Source: a virus
Length of the DNA stretch: 64,000 nucleotides
IMG/VR virus record: IMGVR_UViG_3300042691_039251
Span: 25,679 to 89,678 of that record
Direction: 5' to 3' (one strand)
The translations under genes and the position numbers were made by a program. Position 1 is the stretch's first letter, and each line of letters begins with the position of its first letter. Below the pieces are notes generated by a model that saw nothing but the letters and a program-made list of their open reading frames with translations, did not search any database and was not told where the DNA came from. Positions 17,195 to 31,828 of the stretch are shown piece after piece.

Positions 17195-20100
17195 ATACCG
17201 CATATCGAACACATCGGGCATTGCCCTTTCCACTGACAACGAGGGGATCTCAATTCCTACCACGAACAACGTGGCTGGACTCAGAGCCTCGGGTGTCCCT
17301 ACAGGATCGCTGATCTTCAGCACCACAGATAACCAACTCTACTCTTTCAACGGAACGAGCTGGGTCAGAGCCTCTACCTCTGGATCCAGCGGAACTGCAG
17401 GAACTTCAGGTTCTTCAGGAACCGCAGGAACATCGGGTTCTAGCGGAACTGCTGGAACATCAGGTTCTAGTGGAACCTCTGGTCTACAGGGTCCAGCCGG
17501 GCCGCAGGGAGCTCAGGGACCGCAAGGCGCGACTGGGCCTCAAGGTGCTCAAGGTCCGCAAGGGATCCAAGGTCCACAAGGAGTCCAAGGTCCGAGCGGT
17601 AGCAGTGGAACCAGTGGTACATCAGGTTCTAGCGGAACTGCAGGAACTTCAGGTTCTAGCGGAACTGCAGGAACGAGTGGAACTAGCGGCTCTTCGGGCA
17701 CAGCCGGAACTAGCGGTTCTGCTGGAACTGCGGGTACTAGTGGAACTCCGGGAACGAGCGGAACGAGCGGAGGACAGGGAGGTCTAGGACCTCAAGGTCC
17801 ACAGGGACCTATCGGACCGGGCGGACCTCAGGGAAATACTGGACCTCAGGGACCACAAGGGCCACAGGGAAATGCCGGATCGAGCGGTACGAGCGGTACC
17901 ACCGGAACTTCAGGAACTAGCGGTGGTCAGGGCCCTCAAGGCAACCAGGGTCCTCAAGGAGCTCAAGGTCCACAGGGTAACACCGGTCCACAGGGTCCAC
18001 AGGGACCACAAGGGCCGGGTGGCGGGCAAGGACCTGGCGGTTCTTCAGGAACAAGTGGAACTTCAGCAGCTTCGGCTATCACTAACAACACAAACAACTA
18101 TGTTGTTACTGCAACAGGAGATGGAACTACTCCTTTTAACGGTGAGGCTAATCTACAATTCAATGGATCAATTTTAACAGTAGAAGGTAATCTCCAGCAA
18201 AAGGGCAAGATCTACTACACTTACGATTGGTTACAAGAAAAGGATTTTGGATATGGGGGTGGCTATAAAACTTTAGCTATTGGGAGTTTATCTTCTTCTA
18301 ATGTGTTTAGTTTAGCCTTCGGGGTAGACGTGAGCGGTAACCCTAGCGGATCTTTTTCAGGTTACGGCAGCGAATACTTTTGGAGAAGCGCAGGTTCTTT
18401 CAAAACTCCGAATTCATCTAATAACGGTTACAATCAGCTATTTGAATGGAATAGCAGCGGAGGAATGACTTTTAATCAAGCCGCTGAATTTATAGGAACG
18501 GTAACAGTCGGTTCTCCTTTGTCTGTAAAAAGTACAACTCCTTACATTCAATGGATAAATGCTTCTTCGACGAGATTAGCGTACATCCAACATAACGCCA
18601 CAAACTTAGTTTACAATGCAGATACCGGAGTTCACGTATTTAATCAAAATGTAGATATTAATGGTTCAACACTAACACTTACGCCTGCTGCATATAGTGG
18701 TAATTATAAATCATTATTTGCCACTATGAGCAGTGCTCAAGGTGTGTTACAATTAGGTAACAACGGAGCAAACTACATCGTTGCGGGCAACAGCTTTGCA
18801 GGTGGGCAAATGCTTTTTTATGTTAATGCCACTTCAAGTTTTCTAAGTTCTGTAAATGGAACATTGGCTCTAACACTCTCCTCTAACGCAGCGGCTACCT
18901 TTAGTTCAGCTCTTACTGTTATTAGCACGGGTAATTTTGGTGGAGGTACTTTAAACGGAGCAGCTTTTATAATTAAAGGAGCAAATAGCACACCTGCTAC
19001 AAGCGGCACTACGACAGGTGCTGTATTAAGACTTTCAAGCGGAACAGGACTTTATAATGTTCTTGATTTTGGAACAAATGAAGCATTAGATTATTCTTGG
19101 ATTCAATCAACAAGAGCAAATAGTTTAGGTACTTACGACTACCTAGCAATACAGCCTAACGGTGGTAATTTACTTGTAGGTACAACTGCTAATTCAACAT
19201 TTAAACTTGATGTAAATGGCACGGCTAGGGTGAGTGGTGTGGCTACGTTTAGTAGCAGAGTAAATGTAAATGGGGCATCAGATGATGCGGATATTGCACT
19301 GCAAACAGTTGCGCCAAGTGGGGCAGGCAAATATATTTATGTTGGTAGAGATTCTTCAGCTCAATGGAGATTCTCTGTTGCTTCAAGTGGAGATACTCAA
19401 ATAGGAGCACCTCAATCAGGAGCAACATATAAACTACTTACATTAAGTAGTAGTGGGAATAACTTAGATACAGGAACAGTACTCAGACTTATTGGTAACT
19501 CTGCCCTTGATTTGGTTGACATTTCTGTAAATGATACAACTACAAGAATTTACCATCAGGAAAATGCAGCAGACGCAGCAAACGGGTATGGCAAAATTCA
19601 GTTCAGAACCAACGCAACTGCAAATGGAAGTTCCCCGACAAGAGGAGGCTTTCAATTTACTATCGGTTCAACAGATGCTTTATTCATTAATTCAATAGGT
19701 CAGGCCACATTTACTACAACGTCAGGGAGTGGCATAACAATTACCACGAACGATGTCACTACTTTAAAAATGACTAGTTCAGCCGGTACTACTAAGAATT
19801 GGGGATTTGCTACAACGAATTTAGCTGCTAGTGATTTTGGAATTTATCAATCTAATGCAGCAGGAGGAGATCCTATAAGCGCAGGAGCTGCTAAGTTGTA
19901 TTTTAACGGAAACGGTGCAGCTACATTTAGCTCATCAATTACCGTCGGTGTAATACCTGCATTGAACCCCTCAGGGTTTGGATATGACCCCAATGGATAT
20001 AAAACACTAATTCTTGGGCCAACAAATCCAACAGGTTATCAGACTCTCTGTATAGGCGTTGATGTAAGTGGCATCGCAAGCGGAGCTTTCAGCGGAGCCG

Positions 20101-22013
20101 GCGGAGAGATCGTCTGGAAGAATGTCTGTACCTGGATCACTCCAAACGCCGCAAATACTTCGTATAATACTCTTCTCAGTTGGAATAGCAGCGGTCAGTT
20201 TACTTTTAATCAAATATCATATTTTAGCGGAGGGTTAACTTCTCTCGGTTCGTTTGCAATAGGAGATTATACTCAAGGTACAAATACATTAACGTTCGCA
20301 GCATCTGCTAACGGTATCGCTAAGATAAACTTCTATGATTCTAATAACACTGAAGGGCTATATCTAAGAACAGATGGTGAGCAGTACGGAGGTACAATGA
20401 CTCTTGGTGCAAGATGGGATGATGATGAGGCAAAGATTGTTTTCAAGATGTACCAAGTGTCAGCAGGTGCATCTTATAATGCAAGAGTTGGTATTGGTAC
20501 AGGAGCAATTAATCCTCTTTCAATGCTTCACGTTTGTGAAACAGATGGAGGTAATTATTTAGGTTCGTTAAGAGTTGGTGGGGCGTCAGGCTTTGGTATA
20601 GTTATGGACTATACACAATCAGCTGCTACTACAGGAACGATGTATGTTTCTCCGGGTTATACATCAAATGACACTTTATTTAAGTTGGGTGCTGCAAGTG
20701 GTAATACTAATCAGTTAGTATTAAGAGGAAATGGTAGAATTGGTATAGGAACAGATGCACCAAGTAGCAAACTACAAGTAGGATTAGATGAAACCGCTTT
20801 TATTTCTATAGCTAACGGGGGTTCTGCTAACGTAACAAGTGGGATTAATTGGCTCTATGGAAGCGGACAAACTAATGGGGGTGGTATAGAAATGGGGGCT
20901 CCTTCAGCTGATAACTTTTATATGATTTTCAAAACAAGAAATTCAGGAAGTACTGCTGAGCGAATGAGATTAACGAATGATGGAAATTTAGCAATTGGAG
21001 TAACCTCAGCCCCGGGCAGATTGACTGTTGATTATACATCTTACTCGTCAGCACAAACGCCATTGTATGTTGGTAATACAGGATTTACTGCTTGGAATAG
21101 ACAATCTTACGATACGTTTGTTTTACAACAAGATGATGTTACATCATTTAGAATGGTTGAGAAGAATGGTGAAGCAACAACCAATGACCAAGTATTGACA
21201 TTAAGCATTGGTGATGGTTTAGGCGTCATTGCAACATCGGCACAACCATTAGGATTCTATGTAAACGGAAGTCCATCAGGCTTAGCTTATCAAGGTTTAT
21301 CAGGAACGCAGGTCTTGAGATTAAATACAACCGGCAATGCTCAGTTTTATGGAGCATTAGACGTTGCAAGTACTATTAGTACAAGCGGTTCTATCGTTTC
21401 AACAGTAGGCGGAACTTCTGAACTTAGATTAAGAGGAGGCGGATATGGTGGAAGTTATAACACTTCACTTAGGTCTTTGGCAGGTGCGATAGGAGTTTTG
21501 CAATTTGGTAATAACGGAGGTAACTACATTTTAGCAGGTAACACAAATACGGGCGGTCTTTTAGAATTTAGAGTAAACTGTAATTCTGAAAGTATTACAT
21601 CAGGTTCAAAGGTGTTAACTCTAAACGCCAATGCAACTGCTAATTTTGAAAGTACGCTAACAGCCGGTGGTGACATCGTAGCATACTCAGATAGAAGATT
21701 AAAGACCAACGTTCAACCAATCAAAAACGCTTTAGATAAGACCCTATCTCTTCAAGGTATCACTTACAATAGAACCGATGCAGATGCTGACAAATCGACA
21801 AAAATAGGTTTTATTGCTCAAGACGTTCTCGATGTTTTACCTGAAGTAGTCACTCATGATCTCAATTCTGATATTTACGGAGTCTCTTACGGCAATGTCA
21901 CAGCTCTTCTCGTAGAAGCGATCAAGGAGCTCTCAGCACAGAACAAAAAACTTGAAGAAAAGAACAGAGAATTTGAAACTATTCTCAATTCTTTGATAAA
22001 TAGACAAAAATAA
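17187..22013 (+). CDS. Collagen-like tail fibre with S74 chaperone, paralogue 2
   Basis: 1608 residues, TTG start. Same architecture as the first fibre: N-terminal module 1-65; Gly-X-Y region about 66-292, beginning with GTA/GSS triplets and passing to GPQ-rich blocks; a long repetitive beta-type middle (several copies of a [15 protein letters not shown]-like unit, also near residue 955); S74 domain from about 1498 ([38 protein letters not shown]). A coiled coil closes the C-terminus ([16 protein letters not shown]). Only 18 bases separate it from the upstream paralogue. Presumed trimeric adhesin. Confidence 0.93.
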   Translation: MAGYRISNTSGIALSTDNEGISIPTTNNVAGLRASGVPTGSLIFSTTDNQLYSFNGTSWVRASTSGSSGTAGTSGSSGTAGTSGSSGTAGTSGSSGTSGLQGPAGPQGAQGPQGATGPQGAQGPQGIQGPQGVQGPSGSSGTSGTSGSSGTAGTSGSSGTAGTSGTSGSSGTAGTSGSAGTAGTSGTPGTSGTSGGQGGLGPQGPQGPIGPGGPQGNTGPQGPQGPQGNAGSSGTSGTTGTSGTSGGQGPQGNQGPQGAQGPQGNTGPQGPQGPQGPGGGQGPGGSSGTSGTSAASAITNNTNNYVVTATGDGTTPFNGEANLQFNGSILTVEGNLQQKGKIYYTYDWLQEKDFGYGGGYKTLAIGSLSSSNVFSLAFGVDVSGNPSGSFSGYGSEYFWRSAGSFKTPNSSNNGYNQLFEWNSSGGMTFNQAAEFIGTVTVGSPLSVKSTTPYIQWINASSTRLAYIQHNATNLVYNADTGVHVFNQNVDINGSTLTLTPAAYSGNYKSLFATMSSAQGVLQLGNNGANYIVAGNSFAGGQMLFYVNATSSFLSSVNGTLALTLSSNAAATFSSALTVISTGNFGGGTLNGAAFIIKGANSTPATSGTTTGAVLRLSSGTGLYNVLDFGTNEALDYSWIQSTRANSLGTYDYLAIQPNGGNLLVGTTANSTFKLDVNGTARVSGVATFSSRVNVNGASDDADIALQTVAPSGAGKYIYVGRDSSAQWRFSVASSGDTQIGAPQSGATYKLLTLSSSGNNLDTGTVLRLIGNSALDLVDISVNDTTTRIYHQENAADAANGYGKIQFRTNATANGSSPTRGGFQFTIGSTDALFINSIGQATFTTTSGSGITITTNDVTTLKMTSSAGTTKNWGFATTNLAASDFGIYQSNAAGGDPISAGAAKLYFNGNGAATFSSSITVGVIPALNPSGFGYDPNGYKTLILGPTNPTGYQTLCIGVDVSGIASGAFSGAGGEIVWKNVCTWITPNAANTSYNTLLSWNSSGQFTFNQISYFSGGLTSLGSFAIGDYTQGTNTLTFAASANGIAKINFYDSNNTEGLYLRTDGEQYGGTMTLGARWDDDEAKIVFKMYQVSAGASYNARVGIGTGAINPLSMLHVCETDGGNYLGSLRVGGASGFGIVMDYTQSAATTGTMYVSPGYTSNDTLFKLGAASGNTNQLVLRGNGRIGIGTDAPSSKLQVGLDETAFISIANGGSANVTSGINWLYGSGQTNGGGIEMGAPSADNFYMIFKTRNSGSTAERMRLTNDGNLAIGVTSAPGRLTVDYTSYSSAQTPLYVGNTGFTAWNRQSYDTFVLQQDDVTSFRMVEKNGEATTNDQVLTLSIGDGLGVIATSAQPLGFYVNGSPSGLAYQGLSGTQVLRLNTTGNAQFYGALDVASTISTSGSIVSTVGGTSELRLRGGGYGGSYNTSLRSLAGAIGVLQFGNNGGNYILAGNTNTGGLLEFRVNCNSESITSGSKVLTLNANATANFESTLTAGGDIVAYSDRRLKTNVQPIKNALDKTLSLQGITYNRTDADADKSTKIGFIAQDVLDVLPEVVTHDLNSDIYGVSYGNVTALLVEAIKELSAQNKKLEEKNREFETILNSLINRQK

Positions 22014-22022
22014 AGCAGTAAC

Positions 22023-22367
22023 ATGCCAGCAATGACACAAGGAAACAACATGAAAGTAATCCAGCCAATTTTGGCTTGGTACAACGGAACTGAAACAGAA
22101 GGCACAGTCCTTTCTTTACAGTGCAACAGCGACAACCTCTTCAACCAGGCGAGCTTCAACTACAGCATCTTCTCTACTTCTGAGCCTACGACCGGCCAAG
22201 AGTACGGTTATCTCCAAGCGACTCTAGTCCAAGGTTACCTCACAATGACCGGCGCAGAGTACGAAGCTTGGCAGACTAACGACTACGCTTTTGAATGGGC
22301 AGCTGGAAAATTGAACCTCACTATTGTAGGTCCTTACGTTCCACCTTCTCCTAATCCAATGATCTAA
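22023..22367 (+). CDS. Small protein inserted between fibre genes, unknown
   Basis: 114 residues (an alternative ATG at 22050 gives 105). Tyr/Thr/Asn-rich and low in charge: TVLSLQCNSDNLFNQASFNY, then GYLQATLVQGYLTMTG. It ends in a Pro-rich tail (PYVPPSPNP). Beta-type composition and position between fibre genes suggest a fibre accessory or virion protein. No family recognised. It lacks the shared fibre N-terminus and S74 domain. Confidence 0.6.
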   Translation: MPAMTQGNNMKVIQPILAWYNGTETEGTVLSLQCNSDNLFNQASFNYSIFSTSEPTTGQEYGYLQATLVQGYLTMTGAEYEAWQTNDYAFEWAAGKLNLTIVGPYVPPSPNPMI

Positions 22368-22371
22368 GCTT

Positions 22372-22408
22372 AGATAGATAGCCAAAGAAAAAGATAAACT
22401 TTGGCCGG
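22372..22408 (+). repeat. Fibre leader element, copy 3
   Basis: AGATAGATA followed by GCCAAAG (22381-22387) able to pair with CTTTGGC (22399-22405), a 7-bp stem that includes the TTG start at 22401. Here the element is non-coding, yet it still reads like the end of a fibre gene (Leu-Asp-Arg-stop). Confidence 0.6.
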
Positions 22409-25400
22409 CTATAAGATTACGAACACCTCGGGAATCGGCCTCAACACCGACAACGAGGGAGTTTCAATTCCAACAACATCCAATCCTGCTAACTTGAGGA
22501 CGACTGGAGTTCCTACGGGCTCCATCGTCTTCAACACAGCAAATAACCAGTTCTACGGCTTCAACGGTACGAGTTGGGTCATAGCTTCTACTTCGGGGAC
22601 CTCCGGTTCGACCGGCACTTCAGGAACCTCGGGAACTTCCAGCACTTCAGGCACAAGCGGTTCTACAGGAACGAGCGGAACTTCGGGTTCGAGTGGTACT
22701 TCAGGGACCAGCGGAACGAGCGGCTCTTCTGGGACGAGTGGGACTTCTGGGTCTAGTGGGACTAGTGGAACCTCGGGTTCTAGCGGAACTTCAGGAACGA
22801 GCGGAACCGCGGGAACGAGCGGAACCACTGGGACGAGTGGATCTAGCGGAACTGCAGGGACGAGCGGAACTACAGGAACGAGCGGAACGAGTGGACCACA
22901 GGGCCCTCAAGGACCAATCGGACCACAAGGTGCAATCGGACCACAAGGCGCGACTGGGCCTCAAGGACCTCTGGGACCACAGGGACCGCAGGGACCGCAG
23001 GGAGTACAAGGACCTAGCGGAACGAGCGGAACTTCAGGCGCTCAAGGGCCTGGAGGATCATCGGGAACTAGTGGAACTGCGGGAACCAGCGGAACCAGCC
23101 CCGCCAGCCAGGTCACAGGTTCTGGAACAGAAGGTCAAATTGCATATTGGTCTTCATCATCAGCTATCACAGGAGAGAGCGGTTTGACATGGAACGCAGC
23201 TAGCGATACATTGTCAGTTTTTGGTTGGGTCGATTCTTACAGAAGATTCAGACTGTATTTTAACGACATTCAAACTCTCGCCGCTGAGCTCTATGAAGAT
23301 GGAGCATCAACTAACGGTGGTACTTTAACTCTTTACGGCAAAGCGAGCGGAACCGTCGACACCGTTATTTCTGCTGCTCCAACTAAGCTGAACTACATCA
23401 ACAATGCTGCCAACCTTATGGTCGGTTGGAACACTGATCAAGGCGTTAAATTTGCAGCTAATGGAAGCGGACTTTTTAGCGGAGATCTACAAGTAGGTAG
23501 CTCCAATGTTACGAGCGTTAGCCTTAGAATCACGAGGAATAATGCTACTATCCCTGCAGATGCTAACTATTTTGTGGCTTCAGCCAACACTCCTAACCAT
23601 TCTTGGATCGAAGGCGGTTATTTTACAGGAGAATTGGCGGGAGTTATTACCGCACCCAATTCAGGCTACCCATATTTTGAAAATTGGGCAGGCCAGGGCA
23701 GCGCAACATCTAAATCTTTCGGTTTTGTAAATAAGACGAGCGGTACGTTCATAAGTACAGATTTTTTATACACTCTCAGTTTATTGAGGACTGGCCAGGT
23801 CAGATTTAATCAATATGGTTCAGGAACCTTCACCGGAACTGTAGCTTATAACCTCGCGGTCGATTCAAGCGGTAATGTCATTGAAACTGCAGGCGGTGTA
23901 GTTGATGGAAGCGGCACAGCTAACAGATTAGCAAAATGGAGTGATTCTAACACTCTAACAAACGCAAACGTCACAGACGACGGAAGCACAGTCAGAATAA
24001 ACACTCTTCCTCTACTCTCTGATTCCAGGTTAGCAGTAGGAACTGCCGGTGGTGATCAGACTTACGCATCAATCTTCATCGGTGGAGCTATCACTAGCGG
24101 AACAAATCAATATGCACTATTATGTGATCCTCAGCTGGCTGGTACTGGAGACAATTATGCTCTTTTTGCAAATGCGAGAATTAAAGCAAATACGGCCGTA
24201 ACTAACGCCTTTGGTGTTTATATCCCTTCAGCTGAAAAGCTATCGGGTGCCACTATAGCTAACAACTACGCTCTTTACATAGCCAATCAGACTAGTGGTA
24301 GCAGCACTAACTATTCGATCTATTCATCAGGTGGCTTGAATTATTTCGGTGGAATTGTAGGAATAGGAGCAACACCAGTCAGCGGTATTTCTCTCTACAT
24401 AAAAGGAAATGGTGTAGACAGCCCTCTATTAAAAATGCAGGGCCTTGCGAACACCACTGCAATGCTCGGAGACACTACTACAGGAACCACTGATGTGGGT
24501 AATCTGTGGTTGTATAACGAAGGAACACTACGCATCAGATTAGACTCAGATACAGCAGGCACATCTTATATTAACGCCGGAAATTTTGTAGTAGGTTCAT
24601 CATCAGGTAGCGGTTACAAAGTAGAATTTTTCGGAGGTCACGAAGACATTCTAAGAATACACAATACGACAACTACTGGAGATTCTCTCATTGCTTTCAC
24701 TAATGCAGATGGAACTTTAGGAAGAATACAGGCTGTAGATGGTGGGGGCTTCGTCGTAGACACACCGGGAATTGATAGAACTAATTTTCTGATCGGCTTA
24801 AATTCGACAACGATACCAAATAATGCAGCAGGCCGTGGCAATCTTGTGGTAAACGGCTCTTCGAGCTCGATAATGCAGATGACTGTAGACGGTATCGAAA
24901 AAGGTTATGTGTATCATAACGGAGTCAACATGGAACTCTGGAACACTGCAGATGGAGATATTGCTGTAGGTGCTAACAATACGCAAATAGCTGCTTTCAA
25001 GGCAGCCACAAGCGGCCAAAGAAATTTTGTGGTAGGCGGTTCCACTGCTCTCTCAGCAGCTTCAAACAGAGGTAACATAACCATCAACGGAGCTTCTAAC
25101 TCTATACTCGCATTCGGCGTAAACAATGTGTTAAAAGGCTATCTGTACAATAACGGTACCAGCTTCTACATGAACATGGGAGCTGGTGACATGATATTTG
25201 AAGGAGATACAGCGACTCCTTTAACTTTGAACCAGAACGGTTTTGTTGGAGTCAGAACAACTCCTCTCTATCAATTTTCAGTCAACGGTTCTACTGGTGG
25301 AATAGACTTTGAGACGAACAATAACTCGACTTCAGCAACGAGCATACTTTATACTGTAAGAGAAACTGGAGTATCGAGAACTATTACGACAGGCGGTTAC

Positions 25401-27563
25401 ACGTACGGATCTTCCAATCCGCTGACGATGGTTCTCACTCAAAACTCTAACACTCCGATTGGAATGTATTATTCAGCAGACAACGCTGAAGGTGCAGGCT
25501 TAAAAGGTTACAAGTCTAGAGGTACTGTCGCAGCTCCGGTTTCGGTGAACAGCGGTGATACCATCTTCTCAATGGAAGGTTGGGCTTTTCATGGTGCAGG
25601 TCCTAACCAAGCAAAATTCGGTGCAGGCATAAGATTTGTGAAAGATGATACTTTCGGTACTGCAAATACTTTTGCTCCACAAAGAACTGAGTTTTACAAT
25701 GCAGTCAATACAACTACGGTGCAGACCAACGTAGTCATTTTTCCTAACGGAAATACTTCCATTGGGTCTACCTCATATTTCAGTACGTATAAATTGTATG
25801 TGGGTGGCATGATCGCTTCGAGCACCGGATTTTTACTCGACAGCGGACAGTACACCGGCGTAGCCGGAGTGCCTTATGCAGGTATGTTCATGACAGAATC
25901 TGCTTCTTCAGATGGATTCGGAGCTCTTCTTTTAGCAGCGAGAACTGATGCAGCTAGGCCGATCATCTTTGGAACGTACAACGGATCTGCCATGGGGGAA
26001 AGAGCGAGAATCACCGCGACAGGAACCCTCCTGGTTAATGCCACTAACGCAGACATTGGTGGATCGGTGACTGGGATTGCATTATCTTCAGGTAACAAGG
26101 TGCTCGTCTCAGACAACACTACCGGAATTGGATCCTTCCTTTTCTACGGGGACAGAAGAGGGACTGGTAATACTGGAGCAATTTACATGTTGGCTAGAGG
26201 CGGATTCTATAAAGCATCCATCGGAGTTCTAGGCGTAGACTCGACGACTGATGATGGAGGAATTACTTTTAACACTATAAGCGGTAACTCCACTGCTACA
26301 GAAAGGATGAGAGTCACTCCTAGCGGAGTAGGAATTAACACCGGCTACGCTCCAGATAATCCTCTCGAAGTTTTCGGTGCAGATAGCGGAATCAAGATAA
26401 GCTCGGCCGTAGCAAATAGACCTCAGTTGAGATTTGAATGTGGAACTACCGAGAACATGGTCCTCTCAGCCAACTCTTCTTATGGAGCGATCGGAGATTC
26501 TTCTTCCGCCGACAGATACATGATCTTCAGAAGTGGTAATGTGGGGATAGGCGCTAGCGCTTCAAACCCTGCAGTAAAGCTGGATATAGTTGACAGTACT
26601 TCAGCAGTGAGAGCTCGAGTAAAAAACATAGATGGTGCAGGCTCAGCGGGGTTAATTCTTAATCCTGAGGGAGGTGGCGCAGGCTCAACCGGGGATGCTA
26701 CTGTCTTCTTCGACATGAATAACACTGCATGGGTCGCAGGAGTAGATAAAACTGATAGCTCCAAATTTAAGATAGCTAATGATGTTTACGGGGATTTTAG
26801 AGATTTTAATTACTTAACTATTCAGACTAACGGCTTAATAGGGATAAGCACTACTGCACCTGGGGAATATCTCACTATCGGAAGAAATGACGCTAGTGAC
26901 GGAAACGCATACTCTTTAGCGATACTCAGATCAGGTACATCAGCCGCTCCAGGAACTTGGAAGTCTACACCGGCTATCAGAATCGAAGACATTTCAGGTG
27001 ACGGTCCGAGCTCTTTTTCTACAACATCAGGACTACTTCAGATCAATACGGGTAGAATCGCAGACGCTGACACTTATGCTAATAACGCTCTGATGATCAA
27101 CTGCGTCAACGACAACGGCCCGGCTTTTGTAGTCACTGCTAAGAGACGAGTTGGTGTGGTCCAGAACCAACCTTCTTATGCGTTGGATGTCACCGGTGAA
27201 ATCAGAGCAACTGGAGACATCATCGCTTACTCTGATATGAGAATGAAGAAAGACGTCCAGACTCTAGAATCTGCTCTGGACAAAGTCTCTAAGCTCCGAG
27301 GTGTCAGCTACCGAATGAAAAATTCCGATAAAGACGATCTCAAAATCGGAGTCATCGCACAGGAAGTCCAGCAGGTCATTCCAGAAGTCGTCAGCGAAGA
27401 CGATAACGGAAATCTTTCAGTGGCTTACGGTAACATGGTCGGACTTCTCATCGAAGCAGTAAAAGAGCTCTCCACGCAGAATAAGGAACAACAAGGAGAG
27501 ATAGATAGTCTAAAGAGACAGTTAGCATCTGTCCTCCAAAGAACTATCGATGGCCGGATATAG
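22401..27563 (+). CDS. Collagen-like tail fibre with S74 chaperone, paralogue 3 (largest)
   Basis: 1720 residues, TTG start. N-terminal module 1-65 ([14 protein letters not shown]). Gly-X-Y region about 66-233, with a long uninterrupted GTS/GSS part, then GPQ/GPI, ending [18 protein letters not shown], a sequence shared with paralogue 6. The middle contains repeated GNTSIGSTS or [12 protein letters not shown]-type units. S74 domain from about 1607 ([38 protein letters not shown]). The last 14 bases overlap the ATG of paralogue 4, the only direct fibre-fibre overlap. Confidence 0.93.
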   Translation: MAGYKITNTSGIGLNTDNEGVSIPTTSNPANLRTTGVPTGSIVFNTANNQFYGFNGTSWVIASTSGTSGSTGTSGTSGTSSTSGTSGSTGTSGTSGSSGTSGTSGTSGSSGTSGTSGSSGTSGTSGSSGTSGTSGTAGTSGTTGTSGSSGTAGTSGTTGTSGTSGPQGPQGPIGPQGAIGPQGATGPQGPLGPQGPQGPQGVQGPSGTSGTSGAQGPGGSSGTSGTAGTSGTSPASQVTGSGTEGQIAYWSSSSAITGESGLTWNAASDTLSVFGWVDSYRRFRLYFNDIQTLAAELYEDGASTNGGTLTLYGKASGTVDTVISAAPTKLNYINNAANLMVGWNTDQGVKFAANGSGLFSGDLQVGSSNVTSVSLRITRNNATIPADANYFVASANTPNHSWIEGGYFTGELAGVITAPNSGYPYFENWAGQGSATSKSFGFVNKTSGTFISTDFLYTLSLLRTGQVRFNQYGSGTFTGTVAYNLAVDSSGNVIETAGGVVDGSGTANRLAKWSDSNTLTNANVTDDGSTVRINTLPLLSDSRLAVGTAGGDQTYASIFIGGAITSGTNQYALLCDPQLAGTGDNYALFANARIKANTAVTNAFGVYIPSAEKLSGATIANNYALYIANQTSGSSTNYSIYSSGGLNYFGGIVGIGATPVSGISLYIKGNGVDSPLLKMQGLANTTAMLGDTTTGTTDVGNLWLYNEGTLRIRLDSDTAGTSYINAGNFVVGSSSGSGYKVEFFGGHEDILRIHNTTTTGDSLIAFTNADGTLGRIQAVDGGGFVVDTPGIDRTNFLIGLNSTTIPNNAAGRGNLVVNGSSSSIMQMTVDGIEKGYVYHNGVNMELWNTADGDIAVGANNTQIAAFKAATSGQRNFVVGGSTALSAASNRGNITINGASNSILAFGVNNVLKGYLYNNGTSFYMNMGAGDMIFEGDTATPLTLNQNGFVGVRTTPLYQFSVNGSTGGIDFETNNNSTSATSILYTVRETGVSRTITTGGYTYGSSNPLTMVLTQNSNTPIGMYYSADNAEGAGLKGYKSRGTVAAPVSVNSGDTIFSMEGWAFHGAGPNQAKFGAGIRFVKDDTFGTANTFAPQRTEFYNAVNTTTVQTNVVIFPNGNTSIGSTSYFSTYKLYVGGMIASSTGFLLDSGQYTGVAGVPYAGMFMTESASSDGFGALLLAARTDAARPIIFGTYNGSAMGERARITATGTLLVNATNADIGGSVTGIALSSGNKVLVSDNTTGIGSFLFYGDRRGTGNTGAIYMLARGGFYKASIGVLGVDSTTDDGGITFNTISGNSTATERMRVTPSGVGINTGYAPDNPLEVFGADSGIKISSAVANRPQLRFECGTTENMVLSANSSYGAIGDSSSADRYMIFRSGNVGIGASASNPAVKLDIVDSTSAVRARVKNIDGAGSAGLILNPEGGGAGSTGDATVFFDMNNTAWVAGVDKTDSSKFKIANDVYGDFRDFNYLTIQTNGLIGISTTAPGEYLTIGRNDASDGNAYSLAILRSGTSAAPGTWKSTPAIRIEDISGDGPSSFSTTSGLLQINTGRIADADTYANNALMINCVNDNGPAFVVTAKRRVGVVQNQPSYALDVTGEIRATGDIIAYSDMRMKKDVQTLESALDKVSKLRGVSYRMKNSDKDDLKIGVIAQEVQQVIPEVVSEDDNGNLSVAYGNMVGLLIEAVKELSTQNKEQQGEIDSLKRQLASVLQRTIDGRI

Positions 27564-30500
27564 AATATCAAATACTTCAGGAATTGCTCTCTCCACAGAT
27601 AATGAGGGCATATCCTTTCCCACAGTCAGCAACGTGAACCAGCTGAGGACTTCAGGAGTCCCGACCGGTTCTGTCGTCTATAACACTGGGGACAATCAGC
27701 TCTACGCATTTAACGGAACAAGTTGGATCCGGGCCTCAACTTCAGGAACTTCGGGCTCGGCTGGCACTGCTGGGAGCTCAGGCACCAATGGGACTTCAGG
27801 AACCTCGGGTTCTAGCGGAACTAGCGGTACCTCGGGTTCTAGCGGAACCAGCGGGACTTCTGGAACGAGCGGTTCCAGCGGAACGAGCGGAACTTCAGGC
27901 AGCAGCGGAACCGGTGGAACTAGCGGTACTTCGGGATCTTCTGGAACCAGTGGGACTAGTGGATCCTCAGGGACGAGCGGGACCAGTGGAACGAGCGGGA
28001 CCAGTGGAACGAGCGGCTCATCCGGGACTGCAGGGACATCAGGTTCTAGTGGAACAGCAGGAACTAGCGGTACAAGCGGCATAGCAGGGCCACAAGGTCC
28101 ACAGGGGCCGATCGGACCTCAAGGAGTCCAAGGTCCACAAGGTCCACAGGGGCCGCAAGGTCCACAGGGTGGTGGAGGATCTGCAGGAACGAGCGGAACT
28201 AGCGGAGGGCAAGGGCCTCAAGGGCCTCAAGGTCCTATTGGACCGCAAGGTAATACTGGGCCGCAGGGTCCACAGGGACCTAATGGAACTTCGGGAACTA
28301 GTGGAGGGCAAGGGCCCGGTGGAACGAGTGGAACGAGTGGAAACAGCGGGACTTCAGGTACGAGTGGATCAGGTACGAGCGGTACGAGCGGTACTTCCGC
28401 AGCCTCAGCAATTACTAATAACGTCAATAATTACGTCGTCACTGCGACTGGAAACGGTAGTACGCCTTTTAATGGTGAAGCCAATCTCCAGTTCGACGGG
28501 AGTGTTTTAGGAGTCAACGGAGGGATCGGTGACACGGGAAACGGCAGAATAGTTAAGCCCGGAGGAGCCTATTATCAGACTAGCTCTTCTTCGGTAACAG
28601 GAGCTATCAAGATCAAGCTCCCAATTGCGAAGAACAATTCTTCGACGATGCTAATGTTTACTGTCAGAGTCTATCAATATACTACTGGCTATTCTCATGA
28701 GTTCATCATCGGAGGCTACAATTACGTCTTGGGAGATTGGTATAACATCTTTGCGATCAACACTACCGACATTGGAAGCAATTATACTGTCAGATTCGGC
28801 CGAGACGGTACGAGTGATTGCGTCTGGATCGGAGAAACTAACAGCAGTTGGACTTATCCTCAGGTCTTCGTTACTGATATGCAAGGCGGTTATAGCAACT
28901 ACGATGATGTCTGGGCTACCGGATGGAGCGTCTCTTTCGCGACTTCCTTCGACACAGTAGAACAGAGTCGGACTGCAGCCTACGTCCTCAACAGTTCGAA
29001 CTCTCCTTACGCTTACAATATGAACCAGAACGTGAGGACTACAGACAGTCCTACGTTCAACACAGTTAATTTAAGCTCTTCTCTGACGATCAACTATCCT
29101 ATCTACTCTTACTGGGCTATCGGTCCTTCCGATAACGTGAGAACCGGCATCGGACAATATGACACGACCGCGATGGAGGCTGGAGTCGGAGGTCAATTTG
29201 TTCTAGGTTACAAATACACTTCAGCCGGAGATTATACAGAGGGCGCGATCATCAAGATGTACAAGCTGAATGGGACCTCTGGAGATTACAGCTCAGGCTT
29301 AAAATTCCAAGTCAGGGTCTCAGGAGACAGCTTGAGCACTAAAATGACCCTCGATCCCTATGGAAGGCTAGGAATCGGGACTACGACACCCGATAAGCAG
29401 CTCACAGTCTACAATTCAACTGCCGGTAATGATAACAGCGGCATCAGAATCGATAGAAGTGCAACCGATAGAGAAGCCAATCTTCAGTTCAGCACAGCTG
29501 GCAGCAATAAATGGTGGTTCCAGCTGGACAATAATAGCACCAATAATTTTTATCTCTATCAAGATACAGCTGGATTTGTTCAAACTTGGTTACCTGACGG
29601 CAAGGTAGGAATCGGAATCACGCCTAGCTATAAATTTCACGTCAAAGGTGGAAATGAAGTAGGCTCTAGATTCATAGTCACAGGGACTTATGCACCGATA
29701 CAGTTCAGCGGAGACGATTCGACGACTATTGGAGCTCTAAACGCATATTCAAGCATAATTGCTTTCGGCCGGGGTACTTCTACAGGAATAGAAGCTGACA
29801 TCGCAGTCCAATCTACGACTGGGCGCGTTGCGGTAGGAACTACTACATTCGACGCAGGTAAGAGAATAAACATTAGCGGAGCGTGGGCTGCCACTGTCAC
29901 AGCTGACGGAGCCAATTCAGCAGACAGGTGTTGGATCAGAGATACCGCCAGCGGAGCTTATTTGGATTTTGTAGTATACTCAGCTGGAGGTTCGCCCTAT
30001 AGCGATTCGATGGGAATGTTTGTCAGAGGTGGTAAGGATGCTTTGATCATGGCAAACGATGCTAACATTAGATTCGTCACCGCTGGCTACTCTGAGAGGA
30101 TGAGAGTTCTCAATAACGGTAACGTATTGATAGGCACCACGGGTGACGGAGGTTACAAGTTAGATGTAATGGGATCGATAAGATCTTTAGCTGAAAACTC
30201 CCTTCTTGTTTCAATGTCATCTAATGCAGCTAACGACGCAGTTGTTGCTTCTAGGTGGACTTCCGGCGTAGGAATGGAGATGAGATACCATCCCAATTCG
30301 GCTGTGGCATTCTTACAAAACACATATCAAGTCACATCAGGACAAGAATTCGGAGACATTCGTTTCAGGCAGAACGTCGGAGGCACTATGGTCACCAGAA
30401 TGATGATCAAAGCAGATGGCGGTAATGTCGGCATAGGAACGACACCTAGCTATAGATTGCACGTCGACGGCGGAGCTTCAGGAAATCCTCTCTTCGTAAA

Positions 30501-31803
30501 AGGCGGAACTTCTGGTTGGGTTATTTTTGAAAGAAATGGAAAACAGCTTTATCTGAATGCAAACTATTCGGATCTCAATTTATATGCTCAAGTTTCTCCC
30601 CTATCATCTCATAATATGGGATTGTCACTTTCTGCCAGAGAAGTCGTTGAAGATCTCTATCTAAACACTTCAGGCAATGTAGGAGTAGGTACAGGTTCAC
30701 CTGATAGAAAGCTACATGTTTATACTGGAGCTCCAACCGGTGCTACAGGCTCATCAGCCAATAGTGCAATACTAATAGACAGTAACGGTAACCAATACTT
30801 AGAATTCAGGACGAGATCAGACAGTACCGGTATTATGCAAGGTCTGCTCTTCACCGACAACGGTAGAAACGGGTTCATGGGCTTCAAAGAATATACGGCC
30901 GCTGCTGCCAACACTTACGGAGAATCTATTCAGTTCGCAATCCAAGATTTTTCAGGTTCTGATGCAGGTAGTGGATTTTGGTGGGGTACTACGACAGATG
31001 CAGCCAACGGTATCACGACCCCGAGAATGTTCCTCAGAAGCAACGGTAACCTCAATCTGGGATATAGCACCGATCAGGGTTATAGACTCGCCGTGAGCGG
31101 TACAACTTATATCTCTAGCAGTTTCTCGGTCAACACCGCTTCTTATTCCACTACCTTTGGCGACGCTGGAAGTTCTTTAATTAAAGGTTACTCTTCGGAC
31201 GGTTACACTGCAGCTTTCTACGGGCCGATTGGTACTAATCTCACGAATCCTTTTAGAGGAGGGCTTGTCATGGCAGACACGACTGCCCTCGCTGCTAACG
31301 TCGGAGGCCAGATCGCTTTAGGTTACAAGTACGATGGCAACGAGATCACTACAGGTGCCATCATTAAGCAGTACAAAGAGAACGGTAGCAGTGGGCACTA
31401 CGGATCAGGTCTTTATATTATGGTCAGAAACACTGGGGAAGAAATAAATGTCAAATTCAACCTCAATCCTTCAGGTTCTCTCACAGTCAAAGGTGATCTC
31501 ATCGCTTATGGATCCCCTTCAGATGCTCGTCTTAAGAACATCAAAGAGAAGATCCAAGATCCGATCGGCATCTTGAAGAAGATCAACGGCTACCGATTTG
31601 ATTGGAAGAAAGAAGATCTCGTACTCAAGCTCAAAGAAGACATAGGAGTCATCGCTCAAGAAGTCCAAGAAGTTCTCCCGGAGCTCGTGAGGCTGAATAA
31701 TGACGGCTACTATTCAGTGAGAGAAAAGGGACTCATCCCGATTCTCATCGAAGCGATCAAAGAACTCAATCAGAGAATTGAAGATCTCGAAAGAGATAGA
31801 TAA
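27550..31803 (+). CDS. Collagen-like tail fibre with S74 chaperone, paralogue 4
   Basis: 1417 residues and the only copy starting with ATG; the start lies inside the 3' end of paralogue 3. Gly-X-Y region about 66-282, with the longest GTS/GSS run. After [10 protein letters not shown], shared with paralogue 2, comes a beta-rich part with [19 protein letters not shown], unlike the other copies. Middle repeats of [17 protein letters not shown] type. The S74 domain from about 1318 is the most divergent: [12 protein letters not shown] keeps the Ser-Asp dyad, and [16 protein letters not shown] is conserved. Confidence 0.93.
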   Translation: MAGYRISNTSGIALSTDNEGISFPTVSNVNQLRTSGVPTGSVVYNTGDNQLYAFNGTSWIRASTSGTSGSAGTAGSSGTNGTSGTSGSSGTSGTSGSSGTSGTSGTSGSSGTSGTSGSSGTGGTSGTSGSSGTSGTSGSSGTSGTSGTSGTSGTSGSSGTAGTSGSSGTAGTSGTSGIAGPQGPQGPIGPQGVQGPQGPQGPQGPQGGGGSAGTSGTSGGQGPQGPQGPIGPQGNTGPQGPQGPNGTSGTSGGQGPGGTSGTSGNSGTSGTSGSGTSGTSGTSAASAITNNVNNYVVTATGNGSTPFNGEANLQFDGSVLGVNGGIGDTGNGRIVKPGGAYYQTSSSSVTGAIKIKLPIAKNNSSTMLMFTVRVYQYTTGYSHEFIIGGYNYVLGDWYNIFAINTTDIGSNYTVRFGRDGTSDCVWIGETNSSWTYPQVFVTDMQGGYSNYDDVWATGWSVSFATSFDTVEQSRTAAYVLNSSNSPYAYNMNQNVRTTDSPTFNTVNLSSSLTINYPIYSYWAIGPSDNVRTGIGQYDTTAMEAGVGGQFVLGYKYTSAGDYTEGAIIKMYKLNGTSGDYSSGLKFQVRVSGDSLSTKMTLDPYGRLGIGTTTPDKQLTVYNSTAGNDNSGIRIDRSATDREANLQFSTAGSNKWWFQLDNNSTNNFYLYQDTAGFVQTWLPDGKVGIGITPSYKFHVKGGNEVGSRFIVTGTYAPIQFSGDDSTTIGALNAYSSIIAFGRGTSTGIEADIAVQSTTGRVAVGTTTFDAGKRINISGAWAATVTADGANSADRCWIRDTASGAYLDFVVYSAGGSPYSDSMGMFVRGGKDALIMANDANIRFVTAGYSERMRVLNNGNVLIGTTGDGGYKLDVMGSIRSLAENSLLVSMSSNAANDAVVASRWTSGVGMEMRYHPNSAVAFLQNTYQVTSGQEFGDIRFRQNVGGTMVTRMMIKADGGNVGIGTTPSYRLHVDGGASGNPLFVKGGTSGWVIFERNGKQLYLNANYSDLNLYAQVSPLSSHNMGLSLSAREVVEDLYLNTSGNVGVGTGSPDRKLHVYTGAPTGATGSSANSAILIDSNGNQYLEFRTRSDSTGIMQGLLFTDNGRNGFMGFKEYTAAAANTYGESIQFAIQDFSGSDAGSGFWWGTTTDAANGITTPRMFLRSNGNLNLGYSTDQGYRLAVSGTTYISSSFSVNTASYSTTFGDAGSSLIKGYSSDGYTAAFYGPIGTNLTNPFRGGLVMADTTALAANVGGQIALGYKYDGNEITTGAIIKQYKENGSSGHYGSGLYIMVRNTGEEINVKFNLNPSGSLTVKGDLIAYGSPSDARLKNIKEKIQDPIGILKKINGYRFDWKKEDLVLKLKEDIGVIAQEVQEVLPELVRLNNDGYYSVREKGLIPILIEAIKELNQRIEDLERDR

Positions 31804-31828
31804 GCAAAGCAAATCTAGTTTTGGCCGG
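31794..31828 (+). repeat. Fibre leader element, copy 4
   Basis: AGATAGATA at the end of paralogue 4, then GCAAAGCAAATCTAG and the TTG start at 31821. The CC of GCCAAA is reduced to a single C, so the start-codon stem seen in the other copies is weaker here. Confidence 0.55.
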